Positions 45,643-60,023 of a stretch of 64,000 nt of DNA are shown piece after piece. Made by a program: the position numbers and the translations under genes. Source of the stretch: Pseudohongiella sp. O18 (lineage in GTDB: Bacteria > Pseudomonadota > Gammaproteobacteria > Pseudomonadales > Pseudohongiellaceae); NCBI RefSeq assembly GCF_021729085.1, contig NZ_JAJSAR010000001.1, positions 620,001 through 684,000 of the forward strand, written 5' to 3'. The notes beneath the pieces were generated by a model. That model worked only from the letters and a program-made list of their open reading frames with translations. It searched no databases and was not told the origin of the DNA. Within the stretch, counting starts at the first letter, position 1, and the number at the start of each line of letters is the position of its first letter.

Positions 45643-46359
45643 ATGTTCATGAAGTTCAGATCCTCACTGTTTTTCCTCGGCTATGCGACACTGACTTTTA
45701 TAATCTCGTCTCTGGTCATTTTGCTGTTCTGGATTCTACCGCCAAAGCGTCGCTTCTATCTGTACGCCCTCTGGTGTCGCCTGGTGCTGGCCTGGCTGAG
45801 ACTCAGCTGTGGTATCAGCTACAACATCCGGGGCCTGGAACACATACCCGACCACCCGGTCGTAGTTCAAAGTAATCACCAGAGTACCTGGGAGACGATC
45901 TTCCTGTATCAGTTGTTCACACCCGTTTGTCCCATCCTGAAGAAGGAGCTATTGGACATTCCATTCTGGGGATGGGCACTACGGCTGCAGCAACCGATTG
46001 CTATTGACCGCAGCAAACCACGAGAGGCTGGCAAGTCCTTACTATTGCAGGGAGCGGCACGGATAAAGGATGGTTTGTCGATTTTGGTGTTTCCTGAGGG
46101 GACCCGAGCACGCACTGGCGCACTGGGAAAATTCTCTAGAGGCGGGGCGCAGTTGGCGGTTGCGACCGGCACGCCCATCATTCCCGTACTGCACAACGCG
46201 GGTTACTGCTGGCCAGCTGGCACGACACTCAAGAAGCCTGGCTGTATTGAGGTGCTGATAGGACCGCCTATTGCAGTCGATGGTAAAACGGCAAAAGAAG
46301 TAGCGGCCGAGTTTGATTTGTGGATGAACACAAACAAATCGGCCGTTGGTCTGCAGTAA
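45643..46359 (+). CDS. plsC: 1-acylglycerol-3-phosphate acyltransferase (PlsC family)
   Basis: Membrane acyltransferase making phosphatidic acid. An N-terminal hydrophobic region (about 8-32) precedes the catalytic motif NHQSTWET (HX4-type, here HQSTWE), the substrate motif FPEGTRAR and the GTPIIPVLHNAG block. 238 residues. Start ATG 45643, with a second ATG two codons later (45649). The final codons and stop are part of a 14-bp hairpin shared with the convergent gyrB. Confidence 0.92.
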   Translation: MFMKFRSSLFFLGYATLTFIISSLVILLFWILPPKRRFYLYALWCRLVLAWLRLSCGISYNIRGLEHIPDHPVVVQSNHQSTWETIFLYQLFTPVCPILKKELLDIPFWGWALRLQQPIAIDRSKPREAGKSLLLQGAARIKDGLSILVFPEGTRARTGALGKFSRGGAQLAVATGTPIIPVLHNAGYCWPAGTTLKKPGCIEVLIGPPIAVDGKTAKEVAAEFDLWMNTNKSAVGLQ

Positions 46360-46372
46360 GACCAACGGCCGA
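46339..46372. terminator. Bidirectional hairpin between plsC and gyrB
   Basis: A perfect 14-bp stem (46339-46352 with 46359-46372) encloses the six-base loop GCAGTA. The stem includes the end of plsC and its stop codon. T-rich sequence follows on both sides (GTTTGT on plus, ATTTGTTTGT on minus), so it can terminate both convergent genes. Confidence 0.75.
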
Positions 46373-46394
46373 CGTTTGTCAGGCGACTTCTTAC

Positions 46395-49975
<3,581 letters not shown>

Positions 49976-49995
49976 GTCAGACCAGGGAAGGCGGA

Positions 49996-51102
49996 TTAAA
50001 GACGCATTGGCATAACAACATACAGGGCATCAGACGCCGAAACAGCTTCAACCAGGGCACTGCTGTTTGAATCCGCCAAGGTAAACTTGACCTTGTCGCT
50101 ATCAAGAACATTAAGGACGTCCAGGAGGTAACTCACGTTGAAACCAATCTCAAGCGTTTCACCCTGATACTCGATACCAACCGTATCCTCAGCTTCCTCC
50201 TGCTCTGGATTATTTGCCACCACCTTCAGCTCATCATTATTGAACTGAAGATGCACGCCACGATACTTCTCGTTAGAAAGAATGGACGCGCGATTAAAAG
50301 CCTGCCTTAACTCTGAGCGATCCCCAAGAACAACTTTGTCGCCACCCTTGGGTAGGACACGCTGATAATCAGGGAACTTTCCGTCGACAAGCTTGGAGGT
50401 AAAGGTGAAGTCAGTAAGCTTTACTCTTACGTGACTGAGACCAAACATCAGAACCAATTGATCCTCTTCTGGCTCTGACAGCAATCGGGATAGTTCGAGC
50501 ACACCTTTGCGGGGCACAATAATCTGCTGTAGTTCTTCAACACCCGTCTCCACACCACTGGTGTGCATTGCGAGCCTGTGTCCATCGGTCGCAACCACTC
50601 TGAACCAGGATGGACCAACCTCAAACAGCATCCCGTTAAGATAGTACCGAACATCCTGTTGAGCCATTGCGAATGCACAGGAATCGATCAATGACTTTAA
50701 CTCACTTCCCTGAAGCCGCAGCTCAAAGGTACCGGGCTCATCGCTGGTGACAGGAAAATCTGTAGCTGGCAGGGTGGCGAGCGTAAAGCGACTACGCCCG
50801 GCTTTAACAACAAATTTGTTGTCGTCCACAGAGAAACCTAACTCGGAATTATCCGGAAGTGACTTGCAGATATCGAGCAGCTTGCGGCCCGGAACGGTAA
50901 CTTCCCCGTCACTAGAACCGTCGTTAACACGAACCCTGCCGATCAACTCGACCTCAAGATCAGTACCGGTAATTTCAAGGACGCCGCTCTTCAAAGTAAG
51001 AAGTACATTCGCTAACACCGGAAGAGTATGGCGACGTTCGACCACGCCAGCTGCGAGCTGCAGTGGCTTCAGAATTGCTTCCCTGGTAATCGTAAATTGC
51101 AT
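49996..51102 (-). CDS. dnaN: DNA polymerase III sliding clamp (beta subunit)
   Basis: Ring-shaped processivity clamp. From ATG 51102 the protein is 368 residues (E. coli 366) and starts MQFTITREAILKPLQ; a longer in-frame start upstream is not supported by the family. Three clamp domains are recognisable, including the LPVLANVLL block in domain I, the AMAQQDVRYYLNGMLFE block in domain II and the C-terminal YVVMPMRL that forms part of the peptide-binding pocket. AGG lies close to the ATG. 48 bases downstream of dnaA. Confidence 0.98.
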   Translation of the reverse strand: MQFTITREAILKPLQLAAGVVERRHTLPVLANVLLTLKSGVLEITGTDLEVELIGRVRVNDGSSDGEVTVPGRKLLDICKSLPDNSELGFSVDDNKFVVKAGRSRFTLATLPATDFPVTSDEPGTFELRLQGSELKSLIDSCAFAMAQQDVRYYLNGMLFEVGPSWFRVVATDGHRLAMHTSGVETGVEELQQIIVPRKGVLELSRLLSEPEEDQLVLMFGLSHVRVKLTDFTFTSKLVDGKFPDYQRVLPKGGDKVVLGDRSELRQAFNRASILSNEKYRGVHLQFNNDELKVVANNPEQEEAEDTVGIEYQGETLEIGFNVSYLLDVLNVLDSDKVKFTLADSNSSALVEAVSASDALYVVMPMRL

Positions 51103-51150
51103 AGTCCTATCTCTGCTTCTACTGTGGGGGTTTCGACCAACAAACCACAA

Positions 51151-52731
51151 TTATGTGGTCAGTGCTCTCAACAGGTTATTATAATCTTCTGCCAGATCCT
51201 GCGAACTACCACGCAAATTCTTCACTTGTTTGCACGCATGCAAAACAGTGGTGTGGTCTCGACCACCAAAGGCCTCACCAATCTCAGGCAAACTATGATT
51301 AGTCAGCTCTTTCGCCAGACTCATGGCAATCTGCCTGGGTCTGGCAACTGAACGGCTGCGTCGCTTGGAAAGCATGTCCGACATCTTGATCTTATAGTAT
51401 TCCGCAACCGAACGCTGAATGTTATCAATAGAGACCAATTTATCATGCAGTGCAAACAGATCCCTTAGTGCCTCTCGGACCAGATCAAGATCAATCCTGC
51501 GATTCACAAAATTTGCGTGAATAATCACTTTCTTAAGAGCGCCTTCCAGCTCGCGTACATGAGAGCGCAGTCTCTGAGCTATAAACATGGCAGCATCTCC
51601 AGGAAGCTCAACGTTACTCTGGGCTGCTTTATTTATCAGAATAGCGGCTCGGGTCTCAAGCTCGGGTGGCTCGACCGCCACACTCAAACCCCAACCAAAA
51701 CGAGACTTCAACCTTTCCTCTAAGCCATTGATTTCTTTATGATATCTATCGCTAGTCAGAATAATCTGCTGTCCACCCTCCAATAGTGCATTGAAAGTGT
51801 GGAAAAACTCCTCCTGGGAACGCTCTTTGCCCGCAAAAAACTGAATGTCATCAATCAGCAATGCATCAACTGTTCGATAGTAGCGCTTGAACTCATTGAT
51901 CGCATTCAACTGCAGTGCTGTAACCATCGTCGCAACAAAAGTCTCTGAATGCAGATACACCACTTTGGCATCTGGTTTGCGCGCTAAAAGATAATTTCCG
52001 ATCGCGTGCATAAGGTGGGTTTTACCCAAACCTACACCACCGTATATAAAGAGGGGGTTGTAAGCGCCACCGGGATTCTCTGCTACCTGCAAGGCAGCCG
52101 CACGCGCGAGCTGGTTCGACTTACCCTCAATAAAATTCTCGAAGGTGTTATCACGATTCAGGGAGCCCTTGTGACGAAGCTTACCCTCAATGATCTGCTC
52201 CATCCTGTGTGAGCCGCCAGCGCTTTTCCCGGGCCTGCGGTCACGTGGCGGAACCTGCTTCCGACCATTACCAGTATTCTGGTTACCAAAGCCTGTAGGA
52301 CTGCCCTTCAGGGCATCTCCGTCCAACAGCGCTTTTGGAGACTCTACCTCAGGAAGTACCAGCTTTCTGGCTGTAGGGGACGAACGTGACAATGCTGTAC
52401 TTGTCACCACGCCACCTGAACCACCTTCTGTAGATGATGCAGAATGTGAATGAGAAGGATGAGACTGAGCTTGCTGTCTGCCGGCTCCCACTTCGACGCT
52501 CACGTCCAACGCTTCATTTCCGCCATAGCGTCTTACCAACTCACAAATGCGGGAATAGAACTTGTCTTTAACCCAATCCTGCACAAATCGATTAGGAGCA
52601 AAAAGCGTTAAGCCGTTAGGAGAACTTTCTGCTTGTAGAGGTCGGATCCAGGTGTTGAACTGCTGCGACGGTAACTCATCCCGGAGATTGTCAACGCATT
52701 GTTGCCAGGTTGCTTGTTGCACGACTTTCAC
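51151..52731 (-). CDS. dnaA: Chromosomal replication initiator DnaA
   Basis: AAA+ initiator that binds DnaA boxes and melts oriC. The 526 residues contain domain I ([20 protein letters not shown]), a long low-complexity domain II (about 85-190, rich in Ser, Gly and Pro), the ATPase domain with Walker [11 protein letters not shown] and Walker [14 protein letters not shown], and domain IV with the DNA-binding signature [15 protein letters not shown]. Start GTG 52731. The length exceeds E. coli (467) because of domain II, as in Pseudomonas. A DnaA box overlaps its probable -35 element. Confidence 0.98.
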   Translation of the reverse strand: MKVVQQATWQQCVDNLRDELPSQQFNTWIRPLQAESSPNGLTLFAPNRFVQDWVKDKFYSRICELVRRYGGNEALDVSVEVGAGRQQAQSHPSHSHSASSTEGGSGGVVTSTALSRSSPTARKLVLPEVESPKALLDGDALKGSPTGFGNQNTGNGRKQVPPRDRRPGKSAGGSHRMEQIIEGKLRHKGSLNRDNTFENFIEGKSNQLARAAALQVAENPGGAYNPLFIYGGVGLGKTHLMHAIGNYLLARKPDAKVVYLHSETFVATMVTALQLNAINEFKRYYRTVDALLIDDIQFFAGKERSQEEFFHTFNALLEGGQQIILTSDRYHKEINGLEERLKSRFGWGLSVAVEPPELETRAAILINKAAQSNVELPGDAAMFIAQRLRSHVRELEGALKKVIIHANFVNRRIDLDLVREALRDLFALHDKLVSIDNIQRSVAEYYKIKMSDMLSKRRSRSVARPRQIAMSLAKELTNHSLPEIGEAFGGRDHTTVLHACKQVKNLRGSSQDLAEDYNNLLRALTT

Positions 52732-52778
52732 TGCCCTGTAGTCTGTTATTGTAGAACTGCTGTCTGAATAGGAAAAGA

Positions 52779-52807
52779 ATTCTACCCTGCCAATACACAG
52801 TTATCCA
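52779..52807 (-). promoter_or_regulatory. dnaA promoter overlapped by a DnaA box
   Basis: On the minus strand TGGATA (52807-52802), a 17-base spacer and TAGAAT (52784-52779) form a plausible sigma-70 promoter. The -35 hexamer lies inside the perfect DnaA box at 52801-52809, which suggests autorepression. Confidence 0.55.
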
Positions 52808-53032
52808 CACCTGAACACATTAAATCACTATATTTGCATAAAGTTTTTATACTATATTTTTCAACCACTTAACATTCCATAATGTAAAATAAAGGCCACA
52901 ACACAGAGAATAAAAAATAATGCTGGTGTACAGTTATGCACAGGATAAGCTGTGGATAAGTTGTGACTAAACAGGGTATAACAAACCTGAACTATCATCG
53001 GGCAAAAAAGCACTGTTTTTGCAACAAGTTAC

Positions 53033-53061
53033 TTGCAACGCCACATCAATCCCTATAAAAT
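53033..53061 (+). promoter_or_regulatory. rpmH promoter
   Basis: TTGCAA (53033-53038), 17-base spacer, TAAAAT (53056-53061), about 50 bases before the rpmH ATG. Likely drives rpmH-rnpA-yidD-yidC. Confidence 0.6.
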
Positions 53062-53113
53062 TCGCGCTCTTCGATTTACCGAACCAATTTACAGAATTAC
53101 CTGGAAGACCATT

Positions 53114-53248
53114 ATGAAAAGAACTTTTCAACCCAGCGTTTTGAAGCGTGCTCGCAGTCACGGTTTTCGTGCTCGCATGGCCACCCGCGGTGGTCGTCTG
53201 GTTATCAAGCGTCGTCGTGCACGAGGCCGCGCTAAACTGTCTGCCTGA
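53114..53248 (+). CDS. rpmH: Large ribosomal subunit protein bL34
   Basis: Tiny highly basic ribosomal protein, 44 residues, with the canonical start [20 protein letters not shown] and the C-terminal [21 protein letters not shown] 53114 is preceded by GGAAG. It opens the rpmH-rnpA-yidD-yidC-mnmE series conserved beside bacterial origins. Confidence 0.98.
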   Translation: MKRTFQPSVLKRARSHGFRARMATRGGRLVIKRRRARGRAKLSA

Positions 53249-53269
53249 TGGTTCTGACCCGGGCCGCAT

Positions 53270-53641
53270 GTGACCAGCAAAGGTTTTGGCAAACAACTGC
53301 GGCTTCTGACTGCGTCTGACTTCAAACAGGTATTTGATCAGGCGCAGTACAAAATCTCCTGCTCTCAATTTCTGATACTGGCCATAGATAATGGGCTTTC
53401 AGAACCCCGACTGGGCCAGGTGATTGCCAGAAAGAACATTCGACTGGCTGTTCAACGTAATCGAATCAAACGGTTGGTGCGCGAATCCTTTCGCCACCGT
53501 CAGCAATTGCTCAGCGGTCTGGATATCGTTATTCTGGCCAGACGCGGTCTGGATTCAACAGAGAATCCAGAGCTTTCAGAGCTGCTGGAGAAACTGTGGC
53601 AAGATCTTATCCGACGACGCAACCGCAAGGCCGCACGCTAA
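53270..53641 (+). CDS. rnpA: Ribonuclease P protein component
   Basis: Protein subunit of RNase P, which matures the 5' ends of tRNAs. The 123 residues carry the RNA-binding signature in AVQRNRIKRLVRESFRHRQ and the LDIVILARRGL strand. Start is GTG 53270 with a weak ribosome binding site, 21 bases after rpmH; the family often shows such close spacing or overlap. Confidence 0.95.
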   Translation: MTSKGFGKQLRLLTASDFKQVFDQAQYKISCSQFLILAIDNGLSEPRLGQVIARKNIRLAVQRNRIKRLVRESFRHRQQLLSGLDIVILARRGLDSTENPELSELLEKLWQDLIRRRNRKAAR

Positions 53642-53654
53642 CGGGTAATTCTTA

Positions 53655-53909
53655 ATGCTGGCAAAGATCGCTATCAAATTGATCTCTGTTTATCAGTGCA
53701 CTCTGAGTCTGCTGATAGGCAACCAATGCCGATTCTACCCCTCCTGCTCACACTACACCCAAGATGCCATTGTCACTCATGGTCTGGCTAAAGGGTGTAT
53801 GATGGGCGCCAAACGAATTCTGCGTTGCCATCCCTGGCATCCGGGGGGCTATGACCCAGTCCCTGGCTGTCATCATCCAGCAGATAATTCCAACACCTCA
53901 ACCAAATAA
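53655..53909 (+). CDS. yidD: Membrane protein insertion efficiency factor YidD
   Basis: Small (84-residue) membrane-associated protein helping YidC-dependent insertion. The Cys-containing signature CRFYPSCSHYTQDAI and the RILRCHPWHPGGYDPVP segment are diagnostic. Located between rnpA and yidC as usual. Confidence 0.97.
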   Translation: MLAKIAIKLISVYQCTLSLLIGNQCRFYPSCSHYTQDAIVTHGLAKGCMMGAKRILRCHPWHPGGYDPVPGCHHPADNSNTSTK

Positions 53910-53922
53910 GTAGCTTTCGCAC

Positions 53923-55641
53923 ATGGATTACATTAAATACGCATTACTTGCCGGTCTGGCCGCTGTTTCCTACTTGTTGTTGCTGGAATGGCAACGTGAT
54001 TACCCACCGATTGATTCGCGCCTCGAAACTACTGCAGTTGAATCAACACCAGCTAATTCGGAAGCAGGTAATGCTGTAGCACTGGAAGATGTACCGGATG
54101 TGCCTAGTAACAACAGTGACGATATCCCGGAAGTCAGTTCAGCCGTTGCCACTACAGACACTGTAAGCAGCCAAAACAACGATCAGGACAGTCTTGTCAC
54201 CGTGACAACCGATGTGTTGAACGTCACTATCAATCGTCGCGGCGGAGATATTGTTTTTGTTTCCCTGCCTGAACACGCGACTGAAATCGACCGTCCCGAA
54301 GACCCCTTTGTGCTACTGGAATCAAGCGGCAATCGCAATTACGTCGCTCAAAGTGGCCTGATTGGTGCCAACGGTATCGATGGTGGAACCCAGCGTCCCC
54401 TCTATTCTGTTTCCAGCTCTGACTTTTCTCTCAGCCCGAACCAGGAAACTTTGCAGGTGGATTTGACGCTGACTGATGAGAACGGTGTCGAAGTAACAAA
54501 GCGCTTTACTTTTCGACGTGGCGACTACCTGATTGATATCGCCTACCTGATAGACAACCCAACGCAGGCTCCCTGGCGTGCGAACATGTTTGGTCAGATC
54601 AAGCGCGGCAATTATGAAGATCCAACTCAGGGCAGCGGCTTTGGTATGGCAAGCTATCTCGGTTTTGCTACCACAACCAGCGAAGATAACTACCTGAAGA
54701 TTCCATTCGACGAGATCACAGGCAACCGCCCTGCATACGACATACAGGGCGGCTGGGTCGCCCTGAGTCAGCATTACTTTATCTCAGTGTTCGTCCCGCC
54801 ACAGGACATGAGCAATACCTACTCGTTCCGACGCAATGCGCAGGGCGAGTTTATCGGCGGCTTCACCAGCCCGCAGTTTGAAGTGCCCGCCAATAGCAGT
54901 GGTACTCAACAGGTCCAATTCTACGCCGGCCCCAAAGATCAGTACCGACTTGGTGAAATCGCACCGTGGCTGGATCGCACCATCGACTACGGCTGGTTAT
55001 GGTTTGTAGCGTCACCCATCTATTGGCTGCTGACACAGATCAATGACGTGATCGGCAACTATGGCTGGTCAATCCTTATCCTTACCCTGATCGTTAAAGC
55101 CGTGTTCTTCAAACTGTCGGCGACCAGTTATCGCTCCATGGCGAACATGCGTCGTGTCATGCCGAAAATGAACCAGTTAAAAGAGCGTTACGGTGATGAC
55201 AAGATGAAGCTCCAGAAAGCTACCATGGAGCTCTACAAAAAAGAGAAGATCAACCCGTTCGGCGGCTGCCTTCCGATGCTCGTCCAGATGCCGGTGTTTA
55301 TCGCTCTGTACTGGGTATTGCTGGAAGGTGTAGAGCTGCGTCATGCACCCTGGATCCTGTGGATTAATGACCTGTCCGTGATGGACCCTTATTTTGTGCT
55401 GCCACTGCTGATGGGTGCGTCGATGTATGTTCAATTTATGTTGAACCCGACACCTCAGGATCCTACCCAGGCCAAAATCATGAAGTTCATGCCAGTTGTC
55501 ATGACTGTGTTCTTCCTGTGGTTCCCGGCAGGACTGGTACTGTACTGGCTTGCCAACAGCGTGCTCGGTATTGCCCAGCAGTGGTATATCACACGCAAGA
55601 TTGATGCTGAGTACGCCGCCAAGGAAGCTGCGCGCAGCTGA
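53923..55641 (+). CDS. yidC: Membrane protein insertase YidC
   Basis: Inserts and folds inner-membrane proteins, including ATP synthase subunit c. The 572 residues show an N-terminal anchor (about 5-22), an acidic low-complexity stretch (about 30-90), a large periplasmic beta-sandwich domain (about 90-345) and the conserved five-helix insertase core (about 360-560), with the coiled-coil loop [19 protein letters not shown] and the hydrophilic-groove segment [20 protein letters not shown]. The form with a periplasmic domain is that of Gram-negative bacteria. Confidence 0.97.
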   Translation: MDYIKYALLAGLAAVSYLLLLEWQRDYPPIDSRLETTAVESTPANSEAGNAVALEDVPDVPSNNSDDIPEVSSAVATTDTVSSQNNDQDSLVTVTTDVLNVTINRRGGDIVFVSLPEHATEIDRPEDPFVLLESSGNRNYVAQSGLIGANGIDGGTQRPLYSVSSSDFSLSPNQETLQVDLTLTDENGVEVTKRFTFRRGDYLIDIAYLIDNPTQAPWRANMFGQIKRGNYEDPTQGSGFGMASYLGFATTTSEDNYLKIPFDEITGNRPAYDIQGGWVALSQHYFISVFVPPQDMSNTYSFRRNAQGEFIGGFTSPQFEVPANSSGTQQVQFYAGPKDQYRLGEIAPWLDRTIDYGWLWFVASPIYWLLTQINDVIGNYGWSILILTLIVKAVFFKLSATSYRSMANMRRVMPKMNQLKERYGDDKMKLQKATMELYKKEKINPFGGCLPMLVQMPVFIALYWVLLEGVELRHAPWILWINDLSVMDPYFVLPLLMGASMYVQFMLNPTPQDPTQAKIMKFMPVVMTVFFLWFPAGLVLYWLANSVLGIAQQWYITRKIDAEYAAKEAARS

Positions 55642-55646
55642 TCAAT

Positions 55647-57044
55647 ATGCTGAGCGCATCGGACACAGATACCATATGCGCAATCGCCACCCCGCCAGGA
55701 CGCAGCGGGGTGGGTATTGTGCGGGTATCAGGTCCGGGCTGTCTGGCGATTGCAGCCAGGGTACTAAAATTCTCTCCAACTCCGCGTCACGCTCATTACT
55801 GTCCTTTTTACAACGTCGATGATTCTGTCCTGGATCAGGGCATAGCACTGTTTTTCCCTGGTCCCAATTCCTTCACAGGAGAAGACGTCCTGGAACTTCA
55901 GGGCCATGGCGGTTTTTATGTCCTCGATGCCTTACTGCAGACTTTGCTTCAGTCGGGCGCCCGCCTGGCACGACCGGGTGAGTTCACCGAGAGGGCGTTT
56001 CTGAACGACAAACTCGATCTTGCTCAGGCTGAAGCCATCGCCGATCTGATCGACTCCAGCTCTGCCGAAGCCGCTCGTAGCGCCATGCGAACCTTGCAGG
56101 GAGAGTTTTCCAGACTGATCGATTCGCTGGCCGACAAAATCGTTAACCTTCGTGTCTACCTTGAAGCCGCTATCGACTTTACCGATGAGGAAATCGATTT
56201 CCTGTCAGAAGGACGCATCGGAGAAAAGTTGTCAGAGGTCAACCTGCAACTCGATCAGATCATGGTACAGGCACGTCAGGGCGCTTTAATCAGGGAGGGT
56301 ATGGCGGTCGTCATCGTTGGCAAACCCAACGCAGGCAAATCGAGTCTGCTGAACGCTCTGGCTGGCAAAGACAGCGCCATTGTCACTGATATCGAAGGCA
56401 CAACCCGAGACGTGTTGAGCGAACAGATCCATATTGATGGCATGCCGCTGCATATTACCGACACGGCTGGTCTTCGCGACAGCAATGATCCGGTAGAACA
56501 GGAGGGCATCAGGCGGGCCATGAAGGCTCTGGAGCAGGCTGACCGCGTTTTACTGATGGTCGACAGCAGCAGGGAAAACGTGGATAACAGCAACCTGTTT
56601 GATTACCTGAACAACACAATCCTTTCTCCCCTGTTGCCTGCTGTCGACAGCGCACGACTGACAATCATTCAGAATAAAGCTGACCTGACAGGGCTGGCAG
56701 CTGAACGAATCAATCCGGACGATGCACGACAGGCCACCATTATCCGCCTGGCCGCCAAGCAACGTCAGGGCATCGAACTGCTTCAACAACACCTTAAAGA
56801 CTGTATGGGCTTCCAGGCAGCAGGAGAGGGTGGTTTTATCGCCAGACGTCGACATCTGGACGCCCTCAATAAAGCACAGCAATGCCTGCAACAGGCAATC
56901 TGGCAACTGGAACATCACGGGGCTGCAGAGTTGGTCGCCGAAGATTTGCGGCATGCCCACCAGCATCTGGGTGAAATCACGGGTGCGTTTACCACAGATG
57001 ACCTGCTCGGCAAGATTTTTTCCAGCTTTTGCATAGGAAAATAA
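55647..57044 (+). CDS. mnmE: tRNA modification GTPase MnmE (TrmE)
   Basis: With MnmG it installs the carboxymethylaminomethyl group on U34 of certain tRNAs. An N-terminal folate-binding domain ([20 protein letters not shown]) and helical region enclose a G domain with [12 protein letters not shown], the TTRD loop, DTAGLRD and NKAD; the C-terminus ends in the invariant FCIGK. 465 residues. Five bases after yidC. Its partner mnmG lies on the far side of a 396-base AT-rich gap. Confidence 0.98.
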   Translation: MLSASDTDTICAIATPPGRSGVGIVRVSGPGCLAIAARVLKFSPTPRHAHYCPFYNVDDSVLDQGIALFFPGPNSFTGEDVLELQGHGGFYVLDALLQTLLQSGARLARPGEFTERAFLNDKLDLAQAEAIADLIDSSSAEAARSAMRTLQGEFSRLIDSLADKIVNLRVYLEAAIDFTDEEIDFLSEGRIGEKLSEVNLQLDQIMVQARQGALIREGMAVVIVGKPNAGKSSLLNALAGKDSAIVTDIEGTTRDVLSEQIHIDGMPLHITDTAGLRDSNDPVEQEGIRRAMKALEQADRVLLMVDSSRENVDNSNLFDYLNNTILSPLLPAVDSARLTIIQNKADLTGLAAERINPDDARQATIIRLAAKQRQGIELLQQHLKDCMGFQAAGEGGFIARRRHLDALNKAQQCLQQAIWQLEHHGAAELVAEDLRHAHQHLGEITGAFTTDDLLGKIFSSFCIGK

Positions 57045-57440
57045 TTGCTGTCAGTAAGGTGGCCGAAAACTGTGTATAACCTTAATATTTCTGTGAATAA
57101 CTTTTTGATAAAAATTTCCTTTTTTTAAGCCTGTGGACAAACATCGCTTTAGCCAACAGCTTTACCACCTGGTGCAACCAGCTTGAACATAGCTTGTGAA
57201 GAGACTTATACAACTATCAGGTCTTTGTTTTATATAGATAATTTTTGGTTCTCAACAGAAATATCGCTAGTCATTAATAACAACAATATCAATTCTTTAT
57301 TTATCTATTAACTAAATAGATTATTTTAGTAATCAGTATTGTGAATAATATTTGCTTGTGGATTATTTTCGCCGCTAGCCCTTTAAATTTGTATTTGAGC
57401 GCTTATACTTAGCGACCCTTTTCCGGTAACTGAAGACCTT
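57045..57440. other. Second candidate origin region, mnmE-mnmG interval
   Basis: This very AT-rich 396-base gap has five DnaA-box-like nonamers in one orientation (minus-strand boxes): TGTGTATAA (57071-57079), TGTGAATAA (57092-57100 and 57340-57348), TGTGGACAA (57132-57140) and TGTGGATTA (57357-57365). The A/T tract at about 57220-57350 could unwind easily. E. coli oriC lies next to mnmG in the same way. A possible mnmG -10 element TATACT is at 57404-57409. None of the boxes is a perfect TTATCCACA. Confidence 0.55.
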
Positions 57441-59345
57441 ATGGACTTTTCCAAACGCTATGATGTGATCGTGGTAGGTGGCGGACATGCTGGCACCGAG
57501 GCAGCCCTGGCGGCAGCCCGTTCCGGCGCGCAAACCCTGTTGCTGACACACAACATCGAAACGCTGGGCCAGATGTCCTGTAATCCCGCCATCGGCGGTA
57601 TTGGCAAGAGCCACCTTGTGCGTGAAATCGACGCGCTGGGTGGAGCGATGGCGCGCGCTACAGACCGGGCAGGTATCCAGTTTCGGGTACTCAACAGCAG
57701 TAAAGGACCCGCTGTGCGGGCCACTCGGGCGCAGGCTGATCGCGTGTTGTACAAGGCCGCTATCCGAAGCATGCTTGAGCAACAGGAAAATCTGGATATT
57801 TTTCAACAGGCTGCCGACGACCTGATCATCAACGGTGAGCAGGTTGACGGCGTGATTACGCAGATGGGCGTGCGTTTTCATGCGCCAACGGTGGTACTGA
57901 CAACAGGCACATTTCTGGGCGGTAAAATACATATTGGCCTGGAAAATTCTGCTGGAGGTCGAGCCGGGGATCCGCCTTCGATCAGACTGGCTGACCGTTT
58001 ACGGGAGTTACCATTCAATGTGGGGCGGTTGAAAACTGGAACGCCACCACGAATCGATGCCCGTTCAGTTGATTTCTCCGTCATGCAGGCTCAGCCAGGC
58101 GATACGCCACTACCGGTCATGTCCTTCATGGGCTCAGTAGAAGATCACCCGCAACAGATCAACTGCTACATCACGGCTACCAATGAGCAATGTCATGACA
58201 TTATCCGCAGTGGCCTTGATCGTTCCCCGATGTATACCGGCGTTATTGAAGGGCTGGGCCCGCGCTACTGCCCGTCCATTGAAGACAAAGTCATGCGTTT
58301 TGCCGACAAAACCTCTCACCAGATTTTTGTCGAACCGGAAGGACTGACCACCAACGAACTGTATCCCAATGGCATTTCCACCAGCCTGCCATTTGATGTG
58401 CAGCTGCGAATGGTGCGTCAGATCAAGGGTTTCGAGAACGCACATATAACGCGACCCGGTTACGCTATCGAGTACGACTTCTTTGACCCGCGTGATCTTA
58501 ACTATTCGCTGGAAACAAAATTTATCAAAGGCCTGTACTTCGCAGGCCAGATCAATGGCACAACAGGTTACGAAGAAGCTGGCGCGCAGGGTCTGCTGGC
58601 CGGCATCAATGCCGCCAGAGCAGCGCAAGGGATGGAAAGCTGGTGTCCACGGCGCGACCAGGCCTACATTGGTGTGCTGGTAGATGACCTGATCAGCCTG
58701 GGAACCAATGAACCATATCGCATGTTTACCAGCCGCGCTGAGTATCGGCTGATGCTGCGTGAAGACAATGCTGACCTTCGCCTGACGGAAGCCGGACGCG
58801 AGATGGGGCTGATCGACGATCAGCGCTGGGAAGCCTTCTGCCGCAAACAGGAGGGGATCCGGGATGAGCTGGCGCGACTGAAGTCCACCTGGATTCAACC
58901 GGGTACTGACAAGGCGCAGGCAGTTGATCCGCTGCTGGAGAAACCGATCGCCCGTGAATTCAGTCTTTCAGACCTGCTGGCGCGTCCCGATGTCACTTAC
59001 CGGGGGCTGGCCGATGTGCTGGTTGAAACCAGTGCGGCCATGCCGGATCTTGATCCTCATGTTGCTGAGCAGGTTGAAATTCAGCTCAAGTACCAGGGCT
59101 ACATAAACCGTCAGCAGGGCGAGATTGAAAAACTCAAGCGCCAGGAGAATACTCCGCTGCCAGCAGATCTGGACTACCAGCGTATGGATGGTCTTTCCAA
59201 TGAGTTGAAACAGAAGTTGTTGGCTGCCCGGCCGGAATCGATAGCACGTGCTGCGCGTATTCCCGGCATGACACCAGCAGCTGTGTCACTGCTGTTGATT
59301 CACCTGAAGAAGTATCAGGCGGTGAGAGACAAGCAACGTGCCTGA
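57441..59345 (+). CDS. mnmG: tRNA uridine 5-carboxymethylaminomethyl modification enzyme MnmG
   Basis: FAD-dependent partner of MnmE (GidA). The 634-residue protein has the dinucleotide fold [18 protein letters not shown] at the N-terminus, the signature [21 protein letters not shown], a second family motif in [11 protein letters not shown], and the C-terminal helical MnmE-binding domain ending near [20 protein letters not shown]. It overlaps rsmG by 8 bases and starts the mnmG-rsmG-parA-parB series. Confidence 0.98.
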   Translation: MDFSKRYDVIVVGGGHAGTEAALAAARSGAQTLLLTHNIETLGQMSCNPAIGGIGKSHLVREIDALGGAMARATDRAGIQFRVLNSSKGPAVRATRAQADRVLYKAAIRSMLEQQENLDIFQQAADDLIINGEQVDGVITQMGVRFHAPTVVLTTGTFLGGKIHIGLENSAGGRAGDPPSIRLADRLRELPFNVGRLKTGTPPRIDARSVDFSVMQAQPGDTPLPVMSFMGSVEDHPQQINCYITATNEQCHDIIRSGLDRSPMYTGVIEGLGPRYCPSIEDKVMRFADKTSHQIFVEPEGLTTNELYPNGISTSLPFDVQLRMVRQIKGFENAHITRPGYAIEYDFFDPRDLNYSLETKFIKGLYFAGQINGTTGYEEAGAQGLLAGINAARAAQGMESWCPRRDQAYIGVLVDDLISLGTNEPYRMFTSRAEYRLMLREDNADLRLTEAGREMGLIDDQRWEAFCRKQEGIRDELARLKSTWIQPGTDKAQAVDPLLEKPIAREFSLSDLLARPDVTYRGLADVLVETSAAMPDLDPHVAEQVEIQLKYQGYINRQQGEIEKLKRQENTPLPADLDYQRMDGLSNELKQKLLAARPESIARAARIPGMTPAAVSLLLIHLKKYQAVRDKQRA

Positions 59346-60003
59346 CAAACAACTGCTGGCTCTGCTGCAGCGGGGCCAGGAAGAAATGCAGCTGGGCTTG
59401 TCTGAGTCACAGTGTCAACAACTGATTGCATATGTTGAGTTGCTCGACAAATGGAACAAGGCGTTTAACCTTTCAGCCATCCGTGACCCACAACAGATGG
59501 TATCTCGTCATCTGCTGGACAGTCTGACCCTGCTTCCACGCCTGCGTTACCTCCAGCAACAGAGCATTGAACAGCTGGTCCTTCTGGATGTCGGCACCGG
59601 TGGCGGATTGCCGGGAATCCCACTTTCTATCGCCTTGCCGGAAATGGCTTTTTATCTGTTGGACAGCAATGGAAAAAAGACCCGTTTTCTGTTCCAGACG
59701 GTAACAGCCCTGTCCCTTGGCAACGTCACGGTCGAGAACTGTCGCATCGAAAGCTACCAATGTGCCAAGCAAATTGATATTGTCGTCAGTCGAGCGTTTT
59801 CTTCGCTGTCTGATTTTGCCGCTGGCTGCCAGCATTTGTGTCAGCCTCATACCCGGCTACTGGCCATGAAGGGAGTTTATCCCGAAAGTGAACTGGCGGA
59901 ACTGTCTGCCGACTGGCAGGTAGTGGCAAGCCAGCCGCTGTCGGTGCCTGGCTGCGAGGGTGAACGACAACTAATTGAATTGATGCAGAACCCGACGATC
60001 TGA
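59338..60003 (+). CDS. rsmG: 16S rRNA m7G527 methyltransferase RsmG
   Basis: Methylates G527 of 16S rRNA (GidB); loss gives low-level streptomycin resistance in known bacteria. SAM-binding motif [17 protein letters not shown], then [12 protein letters not shown] and [12 protein letters not shown]. 221 residues, GTG start at 59338 overlapping mnmG by eight bases. Confidence 0.97.
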   Translation: MPDKQLLALLQRGQEEMQLGLSESQCQQLIAYVELLDKWNKAFNLSAIRDPQQMVSRHLLDSLTLLPRLRYLQQQSIEQLVLLDVGTGGGLPGIPLSIALPEMAFYLLDSNGKKTRFLFQTVTALSLGNVTVENCRIESYQCAKQIDIVVSRAFSSLSDFAAGCQHLCQPHTRLLAMKGVYPESELAELSADWQVVASQPLSVPGCEGERQLIELMQNPTI

Positions 60004-60023
60004 CACTCACGCAGGTGACGCAG

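Larger units (their letters stand above)
52732..53113. other. Candidate oriC between dnaA and rpmH
   Basis: This AT-rich 382-base gap contains DnaA boxes TTATCCACA (52801-52809, plus), TTATGCACA (52934-52942, plus, one mismatch) and TTATCCACA (52951-52959, minus). Between them lies a very AT-rich tract (about 52822-52920) that could be the unwinding element. In Pseudomonas the origin occupies exactly this interval. It also holds the divergent dnaA and rpmH promoters. Confidence 0.82.

Noticed and set aside
52234-52249. CACGTG core in dnaA as a third parS
   Set aside because: The flanks do not match: the bases around CACGTGG lack the TGTTC/GAACA arms.
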